In this document: one piece after another, positions 20,359 to 29,749 of the stretch
Position numbering within the stretch: the stretch's first letter is position 1
How the letters are laid out: each line of letters starts with the position of its first letter
Assembly (NCBI GenBank): GCA_963743945.1
Contig: CAVURO010000003.1
Span: 47,872-111,871, forward strand
DNA length: 64,000 nt
Direction of reading: 5' to 3'
Source: JACOTK01 sp963743945
GTDB lineage: Bacteria; Actinomycetota; Acidimicrobiia; Acidimicrobiales; CADCSY01
Made by a program: the position numbers and the translations under genes
Notes under the pieces: generated by a model
Told to the model about the DNA's origin: nothing
Database searches by the model: none
What the model saw: the letters and a program-made list of their open reading frames with translations, nothing else

Positions 20359-21252
20359 TCATGAATCGTACGAATCCCCTGTGACGGCGCCGGGACCTCC
20401 CGGCGCCCCCCAACCGCCGCCGCCCGGCGTCAACATCCCGAGAACATCTCCGCCCTTGAGTTGGATCGTGCACTTGTCGGGCAGCCGCTCGGCTCGGGCT
20501 TCATTGCCGCCCGGGAGCAGCCAGTTCTCCCCCACCGCTCCGGGTCCACCGCCGGCGAGACCCCAGGGCTTGATCCGTGTTGGTGAACACTGTCCGGCCG
20601 AGGATGGCGCGCTAGGACCGCTGGGTCCAGAGCGAGGCGATGGGGGCAGCGGAAACCCGATCGGAAAGAGCGAAGGCTGACGGGCCGTGTGGAGGACGAT
20701 CCCCGCGACGAATCGTTCGCCCAACCGGTCGCGCAACCATTCGAGGTGAGCGGCGTCAGCGCGCCTCGGCGCCGCGGACGCCTTCACCTCGAACGCGATG
20801 ACCCGATCTCCTGCGAGCTCAGCGAGGAGATCGATCTCGTGCCGGCCGTTCTTCTCACGTAGGTGGAACAGCCGAGGCCGCAGACCGCTCACCGCCATTT
20901 CGGGTCGAAGCTGCGCGGCGACGAACGTGTCGAGGACGCGACCCAGGACACCCCCGTCACGTAGGACACTTCGGGAGTCCATGCGAAGCGCCGCCGCGAT
21001 GAGCGAGGGATCCGTGATGTACCGCTTCGGTGCCTTGACGAGTCGCGACAGCCGATTCGTCAGCCACGCCGGCACGATGTCGAGGATGAAGAGGTTGGCG
21101 AGGAGCCGTTCGTAGGCGTCCGCCGTGCGTCTGTCGACTGCCGCCGCCTCGAAGATGGTGCTGTCCGACACGATCCCCGCCGAGTTGAGAGCCAGTGCCT
21201 CGAAGTACCTCGCCAGACGCACCGGATCCCGTCCCGAGATAGCGACCGTTCT
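20359..21252 (-). pseudogene. Chimeric relic: DUF4143 ATPase C-terminus joined to hydantoinase B tail
   Basis: The frame begins immediately after the stop of the LLM oxidoreductase and has no start of its own apart from an internal GTG at 21222. Its first 200 codons match the C-terminal half of an AAA ATPase with DUF4143: LARYFEALALNSAGIVSD, LFILDIVPAWLTN, FHLREKNGRHEIDLLAEL and IAFEVKASAAPRRAD. The ATPase N-terminus with Walker motifs is absent. The last 70 codons (about 20362-20580) instead read IKPWGLAGGGPGAVGENW, LPDKCTIQLKGGDVL and TPGGGGWGAP, the C-terminal signature of N-methylhydantoinase B (HyuB). Two unrelated truncated genes have therefore been joined in frame by deletion or recombination. 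A product is unlikely to be functional. Confidence 0.7.
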
Positions 21253-22260
21253 CTACCCTGCCTGGAGCGCCGCGATGAGATCGGCCCGCCGGTCCGGGTC
21301 GGTGGTGACGGGGCCGTAGAAACCGGTTCGCTGGACGAGGTCCCCGAAACGCTCGATCAGACGATCGGCCACGTCGTCGAGCTCGCAGATCACGGCAAAG
21401 GTCTCCAGGATGTCGTCGGTGATCAACGCGGCCATGTCGCCCCACCGGCCCTGCTTGGAGAGCACGTTCAGCTCCGTCTGGAGATCACCCCAACCGTGGA
21501 GCTCGAGCACCCCTCGATAGGCAGGGGTCGAGCCGTAGAAGGAGATCTGCTGGCGGGCCATGCCGGCCGCCGCCTGCTTCTCGCCCTCGTTCTCACCGGT
21601 CACCACAAAGGCGGTGTACGACACCTCGAAGTCATCGGCCTTGGTCCCGCCCGCGGCCATACCCCTCTGGAGGGCAGGCATCGTGACTTCCCTCAGATAG
21701 CGATCGGTCGTGAACGGGTGCACAAGAAAGCCGTCGGCGACCTCGCCGGCCACCTCGGTCATCTTCTCACCCACGCCCGCAAGGAAGACCTTCGGCGGTC
21801 CGTACGGGTTGGGGCCGGGACTGAAGAACGGGGTCATCAGCGTGTGCTGATAGAACTCGCCCCGAAAGTCGAGCTTGCCACCGGTGTTCCAGCATTCCCA
21901 GATGGCGCGCATGGCCATGATGTACTCACGCATACGCGGTGCGGGATGCGACCAGGGCATGCTGAAGCGCTTCTCGATGTGCGGCTTGATCTGGGAGCCG
22001 AGACCCAACAACAGCCGACCCTTCGACGCAAGCTGGATGTCGTTGGCCACCATGGCCATGTTCATCGGGTTGCGTGCGAACGCCACCACGATGCCGGTTC
22101 CCAGCTCGAGGTGCTCGGTCGCCTGGGCAGCCAACAACAACGGCATGAACGGGTCATGACCCGTCTCGGGCGTCCAAACACCGTTGAAGCCCGCCTCCTC
22201 CTGAAACCGTGCCGCCTCGGCCGCTCCCTCGATCCCTGCAATCCCTCCGTCAACCTTCAT
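21253..22260 (-). CDS. LLM-class F420-dependent oxidoreductase
   Basis: A 335-residue luciferase-like monooxygenase-fold protein of the type that uses coenzyme F420. Features are GFNGVWTPETGHDPFMPL, LELGTGIVVAFARNPMNMAM, RLLLGLGSQIKPHIEKRF with the following SMPWSHPAPRMREYI, and PPKVFLAGVGEKMTEVAGEV. The pattern resembles the actinobacterial MSMEG_2256-like subfamily. The substrate is unknown. It is followed directly by the chimeric relic and preceded by a 214-base gap from the SDR/esterase pair. F420 use is inferred from subfamily, not from a visible unique residue. Confidence 0.85.
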   Translation of the reverse strand: MKVDGGIAGIEGAAEAARFQEEAGFNGVWTPETGHDPFMPLLLAAQATEHLELGTGIVVAFARNPMNMAMVANDIQLASKGRLLLGLGSQIKPHIEKRFSMPWSHPAPRMREYIMAMRAIWECWNTGGKLDFRGEFYQHTLMTPFFSPGPNPYGPPKVFLAGVGEKMTEVAGEVADGFLVHPFTTDRYLREVTMPALQRGMAAGGTKADDFEVSYTAFVVTGENEGEKQAAAGMARQQISFYGSTPAYRGVLELHGWGDLQTELNVLSKQGRWGDMAALITDDILETFAVICELDDVADRLIERFGDLVQRTGFYGPVTTDPDRRADLIAALQAG

Positions 22261-22474
22261 ACGCAGTTGGGCAACAGGTCCGACCTCCGGGCCCGCTGCC
22301 CTGCCCCTTTCGTCTGGTTTCCGACCGTCCTACGGCAGTTCGTGTCGCAACGATGATCGTTGCACACCTTCGGGGACCCGGGCGAGAGCGTTGGCGCTGC
22401 GCATGGCCGGCCCGAGCCTGACCGGAGCGAGCCTCAGCCGGGTCGTCAGCGCCCGAACGTCACCTCGGGGTGGA

Positions 22475-23398
22475 TCACCACTCGTAGGTCACGCCGGTCA
22501 TCTGCTCGGAGAGCGTCCAGAGCCGCTTGGCCGATACCGGGTCGCTCGCCGCTCTGGCGGCCCGAACCTTCCTGGGGCTCCCACGCATCTCGAAGAGCCC
22601 ACCGGGACCATAGAAATCGCCACCCTGGACATCGGGCATCGTCGCGCCATACAGCTGGGGCAGCGCCCCCATGTCGGCGGGCTGCGCGGCAATCGCATTG
22701 GATACCGACATGACATGACCGGCAAGACGGTTGCCTGCCATCTCGGGTCCTGCGGCCTGCAGATGGGTGGAGGCATACCCGGGATGCGCCGCCACCGAGA
22801 CGAGTGTCGAGCCCTGCGCCCGGGACAGCCGATCGAACTCGAAGGCAAACAGAAGGTTCGAGAGCTTCGACTGCCCGTAGGCCAACCACTTGCGATAACC
22901 CCGCTCGGCACTGAGATCGTCCCAGTGCATCGTGCCCATGCGATGCATGAACGAGGTCGTGGTCACCACACGAGGGAAGGGCGCCGCCATCAGCAACGGC
23001 AGGAGCAACCCGTCGAGGGCGAAGTGCCCCAGATGGTTCGTCCCGAACTGCGCCTCGAAACCCTGAGCGGTCTGGCTCTTCGGAATGGCCATGATGCCCG
23101 CGTTGTTCATGACCACATCGAGGTGATCGACACGACCGGCAACATCGTGCGCGCAGGCTCGCACCGAGGTCAGATCGGCAAGGTCGAGAGCCACGACCTC
23201 GGGCTCGGCGCCCTGCGCTGCCTCACGCACGACGACGAGCGCCTCGGCAGCCTTTTGCTCATTGCGACAGGCGAGCAACACACGAGCACCGGCAGCAGCC
23301 AGCGCCCTCGCGGACGACAACCCGAGACCGCTGTTCGACCCCGTGACCAGGACCACCTTGTCCTGCTGGTCGGGGATGTCCCCGACGGTCCACCCCAT
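22475..23398 (-). CDS. Short-chain dehydrogenase/reductase (retinol dehydrogenase-like)
   Basis: A 307-residue NAD(P)-dependent oxidoreductase. The cofactor motif is LVTGSNSGLGLSSARAL, followed by VVMNNAGIMAIP, the catalytic serine region VVTTTSFMHRMG and the YxxxK motif in AYGQSKLSNLLFAFE. The subfamily resembles retinol dehydrogenase/protochlorophyllide reductase-like SDRs, which act on hydrophobic alcohols. ATG 23398 is used; the longer frame upstream overlaps the carboxylesterase and is not coding. It starts 2 bases after the esterase stop, so the two are cotranscribed. Confidence 0.9.
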   Translation of the reverse strand: MGWTVGDIPDQQDKVVLVTGSNSGLGLSSARALAAAGARVLLACRNEQKAAEALVVVREAAQGAEPEVVALDLADLTSVRACAHDVAGRVDHLDVVMNNAGIMAIPKSQTAQGFEAQFGTNHLGHFALDGLLLPLLMAAPFPRVVTTTSFMHRMGTMHWDDLSAERGYRKWLAYGQSKLSNLLFAFEFDRLSRAQGSTLVSVAAHPGYASTHLQAAGPEMAGNRLAGHVMSVSNAIAAQPADMGALPQLYGATMPDVQGGDFYGPGGLFEMRGSPRKVRAARAASDPVSAKRLWTLSEQMTGVTYEW

Positions 23399-23400
23399 GA

Positions 23401-24921
23401 CTACCTGCCGAAGCTTGGCAGCGCGTCGGCACGTGCCTCCCAGACCCGACGCTCGTCTTCGCGCGGAGCCGTCTCCACCCCGCAGGCGGTGCCCAACACC
23501 ATGGTCTCCCGGGTCGCCGCTGTGTACACGGGCCAGGAGCCGAGCCCGGGCGTCGAGGGATCTCCCCGGTGGGCAAAGGCGATCCAGGCATCCTGCATCA
23601 GGGTCGCCAGCGTCTCCGCCGCCTCTCCCTCGCCCGACAGCATGGATGCCCCCGGCGCGTCGAGGGTGCCGAACACGAGCGGCAACTCGATCGCATGACA
23701 CGAACCGAGCATGGCCATGGGTGATTCCCAGGTGATGAGGTAGGCATAGGTGGCGGGGGCGTGCTCGGCATGCAGATGGAGACAGTGCATGGCCGGTGCA
23801 CGGAAGAATCGATCGCTCTCCATCGCCCACCACAACTCGGAGGCGATCGCCGACTCACCCCTACCCTCGCGGGCCTTGCGGTAGGCGTCGACCGCCCCCT
23901 GGGCGTCGTCGCCCAGGCGAGCCGTCAGACGCGCGACCAACGCAGCGTCGTCCAGGCCCATGGCCTCGGGATCGAGCATGCTGAAGAGCTTCATCTCGTC
24001 GCGGTTCGATCCCATCATCAACGTCACGCCCGCAGCCGAGCCGGCGGCGATGAGCTCCCAGGGCGAGGCGGGCAGCACGACACCGTCGATGGTTGGCTCG
24101 AAGGGCATGACCAACTCACCGCTCGCGCTCTGCATCACGGCAGTCTGCGCCGCCACGATGTCCTTCACGGGAGCAGTCCGGACCTCTTCGATGCTCGAGA
24201 GACCGAGGGACTCGACCAGGAGGTTCGCAACCCGGGTCGCGTCCTCGGCCGGCATCGCCATCGGTGCGCCGCTCTGGCAGATGGCCTTGTGGAACAGTCC
24301 CTTCGCCCGTGGCGCCGCAAGGAGGTTGCTCGTGCTCATCGAGCCCGCCGACTCACCGAAGACCATGACGTTGCCCGGGTCGCCTCCGAAGTGCTCGATG
24401 TTGTCACGCACCCATTCGAGCGCAGCGATCTGGTCGAGCAGCCCCCAGTTGCCCATTGCCCCCGTCTCGGCGTCAACCAGGTCGGGATGCGCGAGATAGC
24501 CGAGGGCCCCCAGGCGATAGTTGATCGTCACCACCACGACATCGCCGCGCTGCGCCAGGGATGTTCCCGCATACATGGCCGAACTGCCCGATCCGAAGAT
24601 GAAGGCGCCGCCGTGGAGCCACACCATGACCGGACGGCGGCCGGCGTCGAGTCCCGGTGTCCACACGTTGAGGTACAGGCAGTCCTCCGCGTCGGGCTCA
24701 CCGCCGCCCATCATCGCCGCCATCGGAATGTCCGCCTGCACGCTGATGGTGCCGAAGGCCGTGGCCTCGCGCTCGCCCTGCCAGGCATCCATGGGCTGCG
24801 GCGGACGGAAACGCAGGTCACCCACCGGGGGCTTCGCGTAGGGCACGCCCCGAAACACGGCGAGGTCGCCCTCGACGACCCCCCGCAACGTGCCGGCCGT
24901 GGTTCCAACGACTGCTGCCAT
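23401..24921 (-). CDS. Type-B carboxylesterase
   Basis: A 506-residue alpha/beta hydrolase that cleaves carboxylic esters. It has FRGVPYAKPPVGDLRF, EDCLYLNVWTPG, the oxyanion-hole strand MVWLHGGAFIFGSG and the nucleophile elbow FGESAGSMSTS. The catalytic histidine is probable in GSCHAIELPLVFG. No signal peptide is visible. ATG 24921 is preceded by GAGGGGGG, which decides the start against the longer open frame. It is cotranscribed with the downstream SDR. Confidence 0.9.
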   Translation of the reverse strand: MAAVVGTTAGTLRGVVEGDLAVFRGVPYAKPPVGDLRFRPPQPMDAWQGEREATAFGTISVQADIPMAAMMGGGEPDAEDCLYLNVWTPGLDAGRRPVMVWLHGGAFIFGSGSSAMYAGTSLAQRGDVVVVTINYRLGALGYLAHPDLVDAETGAMGNWGLLDQIAALEWVRDNIEHFGGDPGNVMVFGESAGSMSTSNLLAAPRAKGLFHKAICQSGAPMAMPAEDATRVANLLVESLGLSSIEEVRTAPVKDIVAAQTAVMQSASGELVMPFEPTIDGVVLPASPWELIAAGSAAGVTLMMGSNRDEMKLFSMLDPEAMGLDDAALVARLTARLGDDAQGAVDAYRKAREGRGESAIASELWWAMESDRFFRAPAMHCLHLHAEHAPATYAYLITWESPMAMLGSCHAIELPLVFGTLDAPGASMLSGEGEAAETLATLMQDAWIAFAHRGDPSTPGLGSWPVYTAATRETMVLGTACGVETAPREDERRVWEARADALPSFGR

Positions 24922-25121
24922 GTGATGCCCCCCTCGAAAAGACCCGATCATTCGTCCGCGACATGCTACGCCGGCACCCGTCCCGCACGCCCGTCGAGAT
25001 CGTGATTCGAATCGGACGCCACAGAACAATCGACCTCGCACCAACGCCCTCGGTCCCGATCTGGTCACCCATGACCGGGGCACCCACCGATGACCGGACA
25101 CCCGGACATCCGCCGGGGCCC

Positions 25122-25673
25122 TCACAGGAGGTAGCGGATCTCCCCCTCGGAAGCGACGATCACGGCCTCGGCAGCCTTGATGAGCTTTTCGTGGAGCACC
25201 ATGAACTGGTCGGCTTCGGCATCGGGATCATCGTTGAACCGTGGTGCTTCGTGACTGATCGCGTGACCTGCCGGGTGGCCGCTCTCCTCCGGCTTGGATG
25301 GCCAGTCGGAACCGTCCAGCATGGCAAACTCCGCATCCCAGTCGGTGCGCTCCGCCGCCAACTTCAGCCGCATGGCCGGGGCCTGGATGAGCGCACGCTG
25401 CAGGTCTTGCACAATGGTGACCACCATGTCCGTCGTCGTGCGAACGCCCGGGGTTGCCAAGAGGTGAAGCGCCTGCAGCTTCCGCATGGCCATGGCGGCC
25501 ACCATGACCGGGTCGCCCAGCTCGAGCACCGCGGCGTCGACGGCCGAAAGGTTCAACGAGACGGTCTCGGGCACCTTGAACCAGCGTTGGAGGGTTGCGA
25601 ACATCTCGGTGGTCACGTCGTGGAGTGCAAGCAGTTCATCGGGTTTGGCGATGGCATCCGGCTCGTCGCTCAC
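25122..25673 (-). CDS. Uncharacterised protein downstream of STAS antagonist
   Basis: A 183-residue protein I do not recognise. It is acidic and mostly helical in appearance (FATLQRWFKVPETVSLNLSA, MVVTIVQDLQRALIQAP), with no signal peptide or membrane segment. Its GTG start at 25673 lies 7 bases after the stop of the STAS gene, so the two form a pair. The context suggests a role in a regulatory switch, but nothing in the sequence proves it. The 35 residues before the central helix-rich part lack repeats. Confidence 0.6.
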   Translation of the reverse strand: MSDEPDAIAKPDELLALHDVTTEMFATLQRWFKVPETVSLNLSAVDAAVLELGDPVMVAAMAMRKLQALHLLATPGVRTTTDMVVTIVQDLQRALIQAPAMRLKLAAERTDWDAEFAMLDGSDWPSKPEESGHPAGHAISHEAPRFNDDPDAEADQFMVLHEKLIKAAEAVIVASEGEIRYLL

Positions 25674-25680
25674 GACAGGG

Positions 25681-26073
25681 TCACTCGTCCCGGGGGGCGC
25701 CCTCGACTGCCTCACCCACGGTGGGGTAAAGGTCGAAGACTCGGGTCAGCCGCGTCACCTCGAACACCTTTCGAATCTGAGGCTGGTTGCAGACCAGCCC
25801 CAGACTGCCCCCATGTGCCCGTGTTCGCTTCAACGCCCCGACCAAAACCCCGAGGCCGGTGGAATCGAGGAACCCGACACCGTCGAGATCCACCACGATG
25901 CGGTTCCTCCCCTCGGCGACGAGGCTGTGGAGCTGCTCACGCAGACGGGGCACCGACGCGACGTCCACCTCACCGAAGACCGCGATGACCGAACAGGACC
26001 CTTGCTGGGTGACATCAAGGCCAAGATCCATCTGGAAGTCCACATCCTCGTTCACGCCGACGTCACCTGACAA
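25681..26073 (-). CDS. STAS-domain anti-sigma-factor antagonist
   Basis: A 130-residue single STAS domain like SpoIIAA/RsbV. These proteins bind and neutralise an anti-sigma kinase and are controlled by phosphorylation on a serine. The signature VVDLDGVGFLDSTGLGVLVG contains the DST motif with the phosphorylatable serine. VIAVFGEVDVASVPRLREQL is the first strand-helix unit. The annotated start is a TTG at 26073; a GTG at 26058 is an alternative. No cognate kinase/anti-sigma gene is adjacent; the partner gene downstream is uncharacterised. Confidence 0.88.
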   Translation of the reverse strand: MSGDVGVNEDVDFQMDLGLDVTQQGSCSVIAVFGEVDVASVPRLREQLHSLVAEGRNRIVVDLDGVGFLDSTGLGVLVGALKRTRAHGGSLGLVCNQPQIRKVFEVTRLTRVFDLYPTVGEAVEGAPRDE

Positions 26074-26206
26074 TGAGCCACCAAGCGCCGGCCCGGCTCA
26101 CACGGTAGCCAGGCGGGGCGCCGAGGACCAACACGACCGGCAGGTCCGATTGCACGCGTCAGGACGGGGTGGGACTGCGAACGCCTCGATCCGGCCATTC
26201 GATCGA

Positions 26207-26230
26207 GTCATCGTCATCGTCATCGTCATC
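26207..26230. repeat. Hexanucleotide microsatellite (GTCATC x4)
   Basis: Four perfect 6-bp units just downstream of the stop of the subtilisin-like protease gene. Confidence 0.85.
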
Positions 26231-26240
26231 GGGGCAGCCT

Positions 26241-27692
26241 TCAGCCGGATCCGAAGATCGGTGGGAGCCTCAGACGGGAACGGGACCTCCAACACGCCAA
26301 CGCTGCGACGAGCAGAGCCGTCGAGGCCGCTGTCGTGGCGGGCGTGCGCGACGGCCTCGCTCCCGGGTCGGGCATAACGGCCAAGGCCTGCGAGTCGGCG
26401 GCGGAACCGGCGGCCGGCGGCAGCGAACTCGGCGCCGGCGAACTCGGCGGTGCAGTCGGCGCAACGGTGATCGCGGGGAGCTCGGGCGGCAGGGCCATGC
26501 TCCGCGGCGTCCTCACGACGGTGGCCGGGACGGTCTCCGGAGGAGATTCGACCACCGGGGTCAGCACCGACGTGACGGGGATCAACTCGGGTGTTGCCTC
26601 GGTCGACACGGGGGGCGCCGAGACGGTGAGCTGCTGGAGGGTCTGCGGAACGCCCTTGATGGCGGCCGACAGATCAAGGCGACCCGCACCGAACACCGCG
26701 TCCCGACCCGGGGCTCCCAGGTCACGGGCAGTCCCGAGAAGGCGATCAACGGCCTCCGCCGGACTCAGTCCCAGGGAACGGAGGAGCGCTGCTGCACCGG
26801 CCACGTGTGGCGCCGCCATCGAGGAGCCCGCCATGGCGGCATACAGGTTCGATTGCCCACGACTCCAATAGGTCGAGGCAACGTCATCGCTGATCTCGCC
26901 GGCGCCGGCTCCTCCCGGGGCCGCCATTGCCCACTGAGCATCCCCAACGGGCCTGGCATAGCCGGCTTGAGCATCATGACGGTCGGTAGCCGTCACGACG
27001 ATTGCAGGGACCTTCGCGTAGGAAGGCGACGACGTATCAGCCCCCGACCCCTTGTTGCCACTGGCCAGAACCACGATCACCCCCTTTGCCCACGCCTGCT
27101 CGATCGCCGATGTCAGGCTGCCGGGGAACGGACCTCCCTGTGCCGTCACCTCGGTGACCGAAAGGTTGATGACCGCCGCCCCGTTGTCGACGGCCCACCG
27201 AACGGCTGCAACAACCGCAGCCGGGGTTCCCACCCCTTCGTCGTCCAGGGCCCGGATCGGCATGATGCGCGCCTCGGGGGCCACGCCGACGACACCGAGC
27301 TCGTTGCCACGAGTCGCCGCGATTACGCCCGCCACGTGGGTACCGTGACCGTTCACGTCCTGAGGTGTCCGATCGCCGTCGACAAGGTCGTTGCCGGGAA
27401 CCAGTTGTGCAGCCAGGTCCTCATGAGCAAGATCGACCCCGGTGTCGATCACCGCGACGGTGACCCCCTTGCCCGTCGTCTGACCCCATGCCACCTCGGC
27501 GCCGATCACATCCAACGGCCATTGGTATGGTCGCAACGGATCCGTACCGAGGGTTTGGGCGCTCGACGGAACAACGCCGACGACCAAGGCGGCGAGCAGT
27601 GCCCCGGCGCCCAGGATCACGCGCGAGGCGCCGAACCTCCGGGTCGCTCCGATCCCGATCCTCCCGAAGTTGGTCCCCGATGACGCCGACAT
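26241..27692 (-). CDS. Mycosin-like S8 serine protease, membrane-anchored
   Basis: A 483-residue exported subtilase. After an N-terminal signal (VILGAGALLAALVVGVVPSSA, cleaved near residue 45) come the catalytic aspartate in VAVIDTGVDLAHEDL, the histidine in NGHGTHVAGVIAATRG and the serine in AGSSMAAPHVAGAAALL. A long Pro/Thr/Ser region (about 350-440) leads to a C-terminal hydrophobic segment (TALLVAALACW) and a basic tail, so it is tethered outside the cell. This layout is that of mycosins, but no ESX/type VII genes are nearby. It follows the Fn3-type protein by 6 bases and is the last gene of the sortase operon. Confidence 0.85.
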   Translation of the reverse strand: MSASSGTNFGRIGIGATRRFGASRVILGAGALLAALVVGVVPSSAQTLGTDPLRPYQWPLDVIGAEVAWGQTTGKGVTVAVIDTGVDLAHEDLAAQLVPGNDLVDGDRTPQDVNGHGTHVAGVIAATRGNELGVVGVAPEARIMPIRALDDEGVGTPAAVVAAVRWAVDNGAAVINLSVTEVTAQGGPFPGSLTSAIEQAWAKGVIVVLASGNKGSGADTSSPSYAKVPAIVVTATDRHDAQAGYARPVGDAQWAMAAPGGAGAGEISDDVASTYWSRGQSNLYAAMAGSSMAAPHVAGAAALLRSLGLSPAEAVDRLLGTARDLGAPGRDAVFGAGRLDLSAAIKGVPQTLQQLTVSAPPVSTEATPELIPVTSVLTPVVESPPETVPATVVRTPRSMALPPELPAITVAPTAPPSSPAPSSLPPAAGSAADSQALAVMPDPGARPSRTPATTAASTALLVAALACWRSRSRLRLPPIFGSG

Positions 27693-27698
27693 GGGGTG

Positions 27699-29054
27699 TC
27701 AGACCCGCTGTTTCCCTGTGGGGAGCTCGTTGCGTCGTGCCGCCTGCACCTCACGTCTGGTCAGCACCTGCGCCGTGTCGTCCCCGCTCGTCGTCACCAT
27801 CGACCACTGCGCGCGACTCCGGAGATCCACTTCCTCGGCTGCCTCGGCATGAGCAAGCTCGCGACGGATGAGCCGGACGAACATCCATCCCACCACGAGG
27901 ATGAGACCGCTCGCCACCGGGACGAGCACGGTCCGGCGCTGCGACGTTTCCTCGCCTGCGCCCAACTCCTCGAAGATGTCACCACCGCCCTCGGTGTCAT
28001 CCGCGCCTGCGTCTGCATCTGCCGAGAAAGGAAGCCGATCCGCATACCCCGTGTCGATCGTGGTCGGCGTCTCGGACGGGGGAGCCGGTTCGTCGGAGCT
28101 CTGAGGCTCGAGCTCGATGGTCCGCGAAAGGCCACCGGTCTCGCCGCTCGTCTCGGCGGCGGCCTTCGCGCCCGGCCTCTCGGCCGACTCGGCGGCTGAG
28201 CCCAGCGGTGTGATCGTCTTCGTGCTCGGGGGTGCCTTCGGTAGCGTCGTCGGCGGCGTCGTTGTCGTGACCGGCACGCCGACGATGGGATCGGAGACCG
28301 GCTTGCCCGCGGTGACGACAACCATGACCGGAGCGCCAGAATCGACGCGATCATCGCCGGACGGACCCTTTCGGATCGCCACGAGCTTGTAGGTGTACCT
28401 CGCTCCGGCCACCGGAAGGTCCGCGTCCACAAAGGAGGTCGGGACACCGGCGCCGATCTCCGTCAACGTCACCAGGGATTGATCGTTGACGGCGCGATCG
28501 ATGCGGTACCCGATCAGGTCCAGCTCCGTGTTGGCAAGCCACTGCAACTCGATGCGCCCCGTTTCATCGTCACCCCCGGAAGCAACCCAGCCGGTGCTCG
28601 AAAGCCCGGCGACGGGGGCCGGAGGCATGGCAACACGCAACGGCAAGGTGCTCGACCACATGTCGGCGGCGTCGATGCCCTGCCGAGTGTTCCACGCCTT
28701 GGCGACGACCGAATAGGCCCCGTTGCAGGGAAACGCCACGTCGACCTCGAAGGGGACCGCTCCCCTGGTGCCCGAGGGAGGGCGAACACTCGAGACGAGA
28801 GGACTCGGCGAACACGGGTCGTTCGCCGGGAATGGATTGTCGATGGTGATCTCGATCTTGTCCGTCGAACGACCGTCGTCGTTGTGGGTCATGACGGCAA
28901 TCTTCCCCGTCTCACGGAGCACAGGGTCGCCAAGCGTCGGACTCGTCCATTCGATGGTCCGCGATGCGGCCATCGCCGGATCAGCACCCAGGAGAACCGC
29001 TGTGATGATGCCTGCCGCCCCACCCAGGAGGCGCAGGCCTCCGCTCCTGATCAT
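27699..29054 (-). CDS. Secreted, C-terminally membrane-anchored protein with Fn3-like domain
   Basis: A 451-residue protein of unknown role. Residues 1-29 are a signal peptide (LLGGAAGIITAVLLGADPAMA). A beta-rich ectodomain follows; residues about 150-245 look like an Fn3 domain (LQWLANTELDLIGYRIDRAV). Then come a Thr/Pro/Ser-rich stalk, a transmembrane helix (VLVPVASGLILVVGWMFV, near residue 385) and a charged cytoplasmic tail of about 50 residues. Its ATG overlaps the sortase stop (ATGA), so it is coupled to the sortase. The tail suggests it may signal to, or be held by, cytoplasmic partners; that is inference. Confidence 0.7.
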   Translation of the reverse strand: MIRSGGLRLLGGAAGIITAVLLGADPAMAASRTIEWTSPTLGDPVLRETGKIAVMTHNDDGRSTDKIEITIDNPFPANDPCSPSPLVSSVRPPSGTRGAVPFEVDVAFPCNGAYSVVAKAWNTRQGIDAADMWSSTLPLRVAMPPAPVAGLSSTGWVASGGDDETGRIELQWLANTELDLIGYRIDRAVNDQSLVTLTEIGAGVPTSFVDADLPVAGARYTYKLVAIRKGPSGDDRVDSGAPVMVVVTAGKPVSDPIVGVPVTTTTPPTTLPKAPPSTKTITPLGSAAESAERPGAKAAAETSGETGGLSRTIELEPQSSDEPAPPSETPTTIDTGYADRLPFSADADAGADDTEGGGDIFEELGAGEETSQRRTVLVPVASGLILVVGWMFVRLIRRELAHAEAAEEVDLRSRAQWSMVTTSGDDTAQVLTRREVQAARRNELPTGKQRV

Positions 29055-29725
29055 GCCTGGGTGACCGCCCCCTGGAACGCGGCCTTCACCACAAGTCGTC
29101 GCGCCGCCGATCCCTTGGGCTCGCAGGTCGTCAGCGTCAGCGTCGCGGTGTCCGTAGGGTCGACGACGGACAGGTCGGTCGGTGCCACCACGAACGGGTC
29201 CCGATCGATCTTGTAGCTGCAGCGTCCGAGTGGCGTCTCGAGAACGATCTCGTCGCCCGGCTTCAGTCGGTCGAGGTTGTGGAACGGCCGACCATAGGTC
29301 GTGCGGTGTCCCGCGATGCTCACGTTGCCGGTCTCGCAGGGCAACGGCGTGGAAGGATAGTGTCCTGCCCCTGCCTTCAGCGCACTGGCGGTCGTGCCCT
29401 CGACGACGACCACGTCGACGTCAATGGCCGGAATCTTGATACGGGTGAGGCTGTCACCGGTCTTGACGGCCCGGTCGCGGTAGGCCTGTTTGATCTCCGG
29501 GCTGGCCAGTTGGCTGTCGAGCCTGTCCTGCACCCGGTTCTGATACAGGTTCGTGTAGAAGGGGTAGCCAAGCACGCCGACGGCCCCGAGAAGAAGCAGG
29601 ACCGAAAGCCCCGACAGGAGCCGACGGGCCCACCCACGCTTGCGCAGAAAGGAGACGAGGCCCCCAACTCCCGGCGTCGGCATCGGCGAGTCGGTTGTGG
29701 AGGCCTCGGAGTCTGAACCATTCAT
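29051..29725 (-). CDS. Sortase (class E-like)
   Basis: A 224-residue membrane-anchored transpeptidase that joins LPXTG-type proteins to the cell wall. It has a cytoplasmic N-terminus, one membrane helix (LLSGLSVLLLLGAVGVLGY) and a sortase fold with RIKIPAIDVDVVVVEG, the catalytic histidine in NVSIAGHRTTYG, the cysteine in LTLTTCEPKGS and the arginine in AARRLVVKA. Start ATG 29725 is set by GGAGG five bases upstream. The gene directly follows its likely substrate, the LPRTG protein, from which it is separated by a strong hairpin. Confidence 0.92.
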   Translation of the reverse strand: MNGSDSEASTTDSPMPTPGVGGLVSFLRKRGWARRLLSGLSVLLLLGAVGVLGYPFYTNLYQNRVQDRLDSQLASPEIKQAYRDRAVKTGDSLTRIKIPAIDVDVVVVEGTTASALKAGAGHYPSTPLPCETGNVSIAGHRTTYGRPFHNLDRLKPGDEIVLETPLGRCSYKIDRDPFVVAPTDLSVVDPTDTATLTLTTCEPKGSAARRLVVKAAFQGAVTQA

Positions 29726-29749
29726 CACAACCTCCAGCATTTCAGAGTG

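Noticed and set aside
26241..27692. Mycosin-like protease as evidence for a type VII secretion system
   Set aside because: No EccA-E, EsxA/B, PE or PPE genes in the window; context is sortase/tad.
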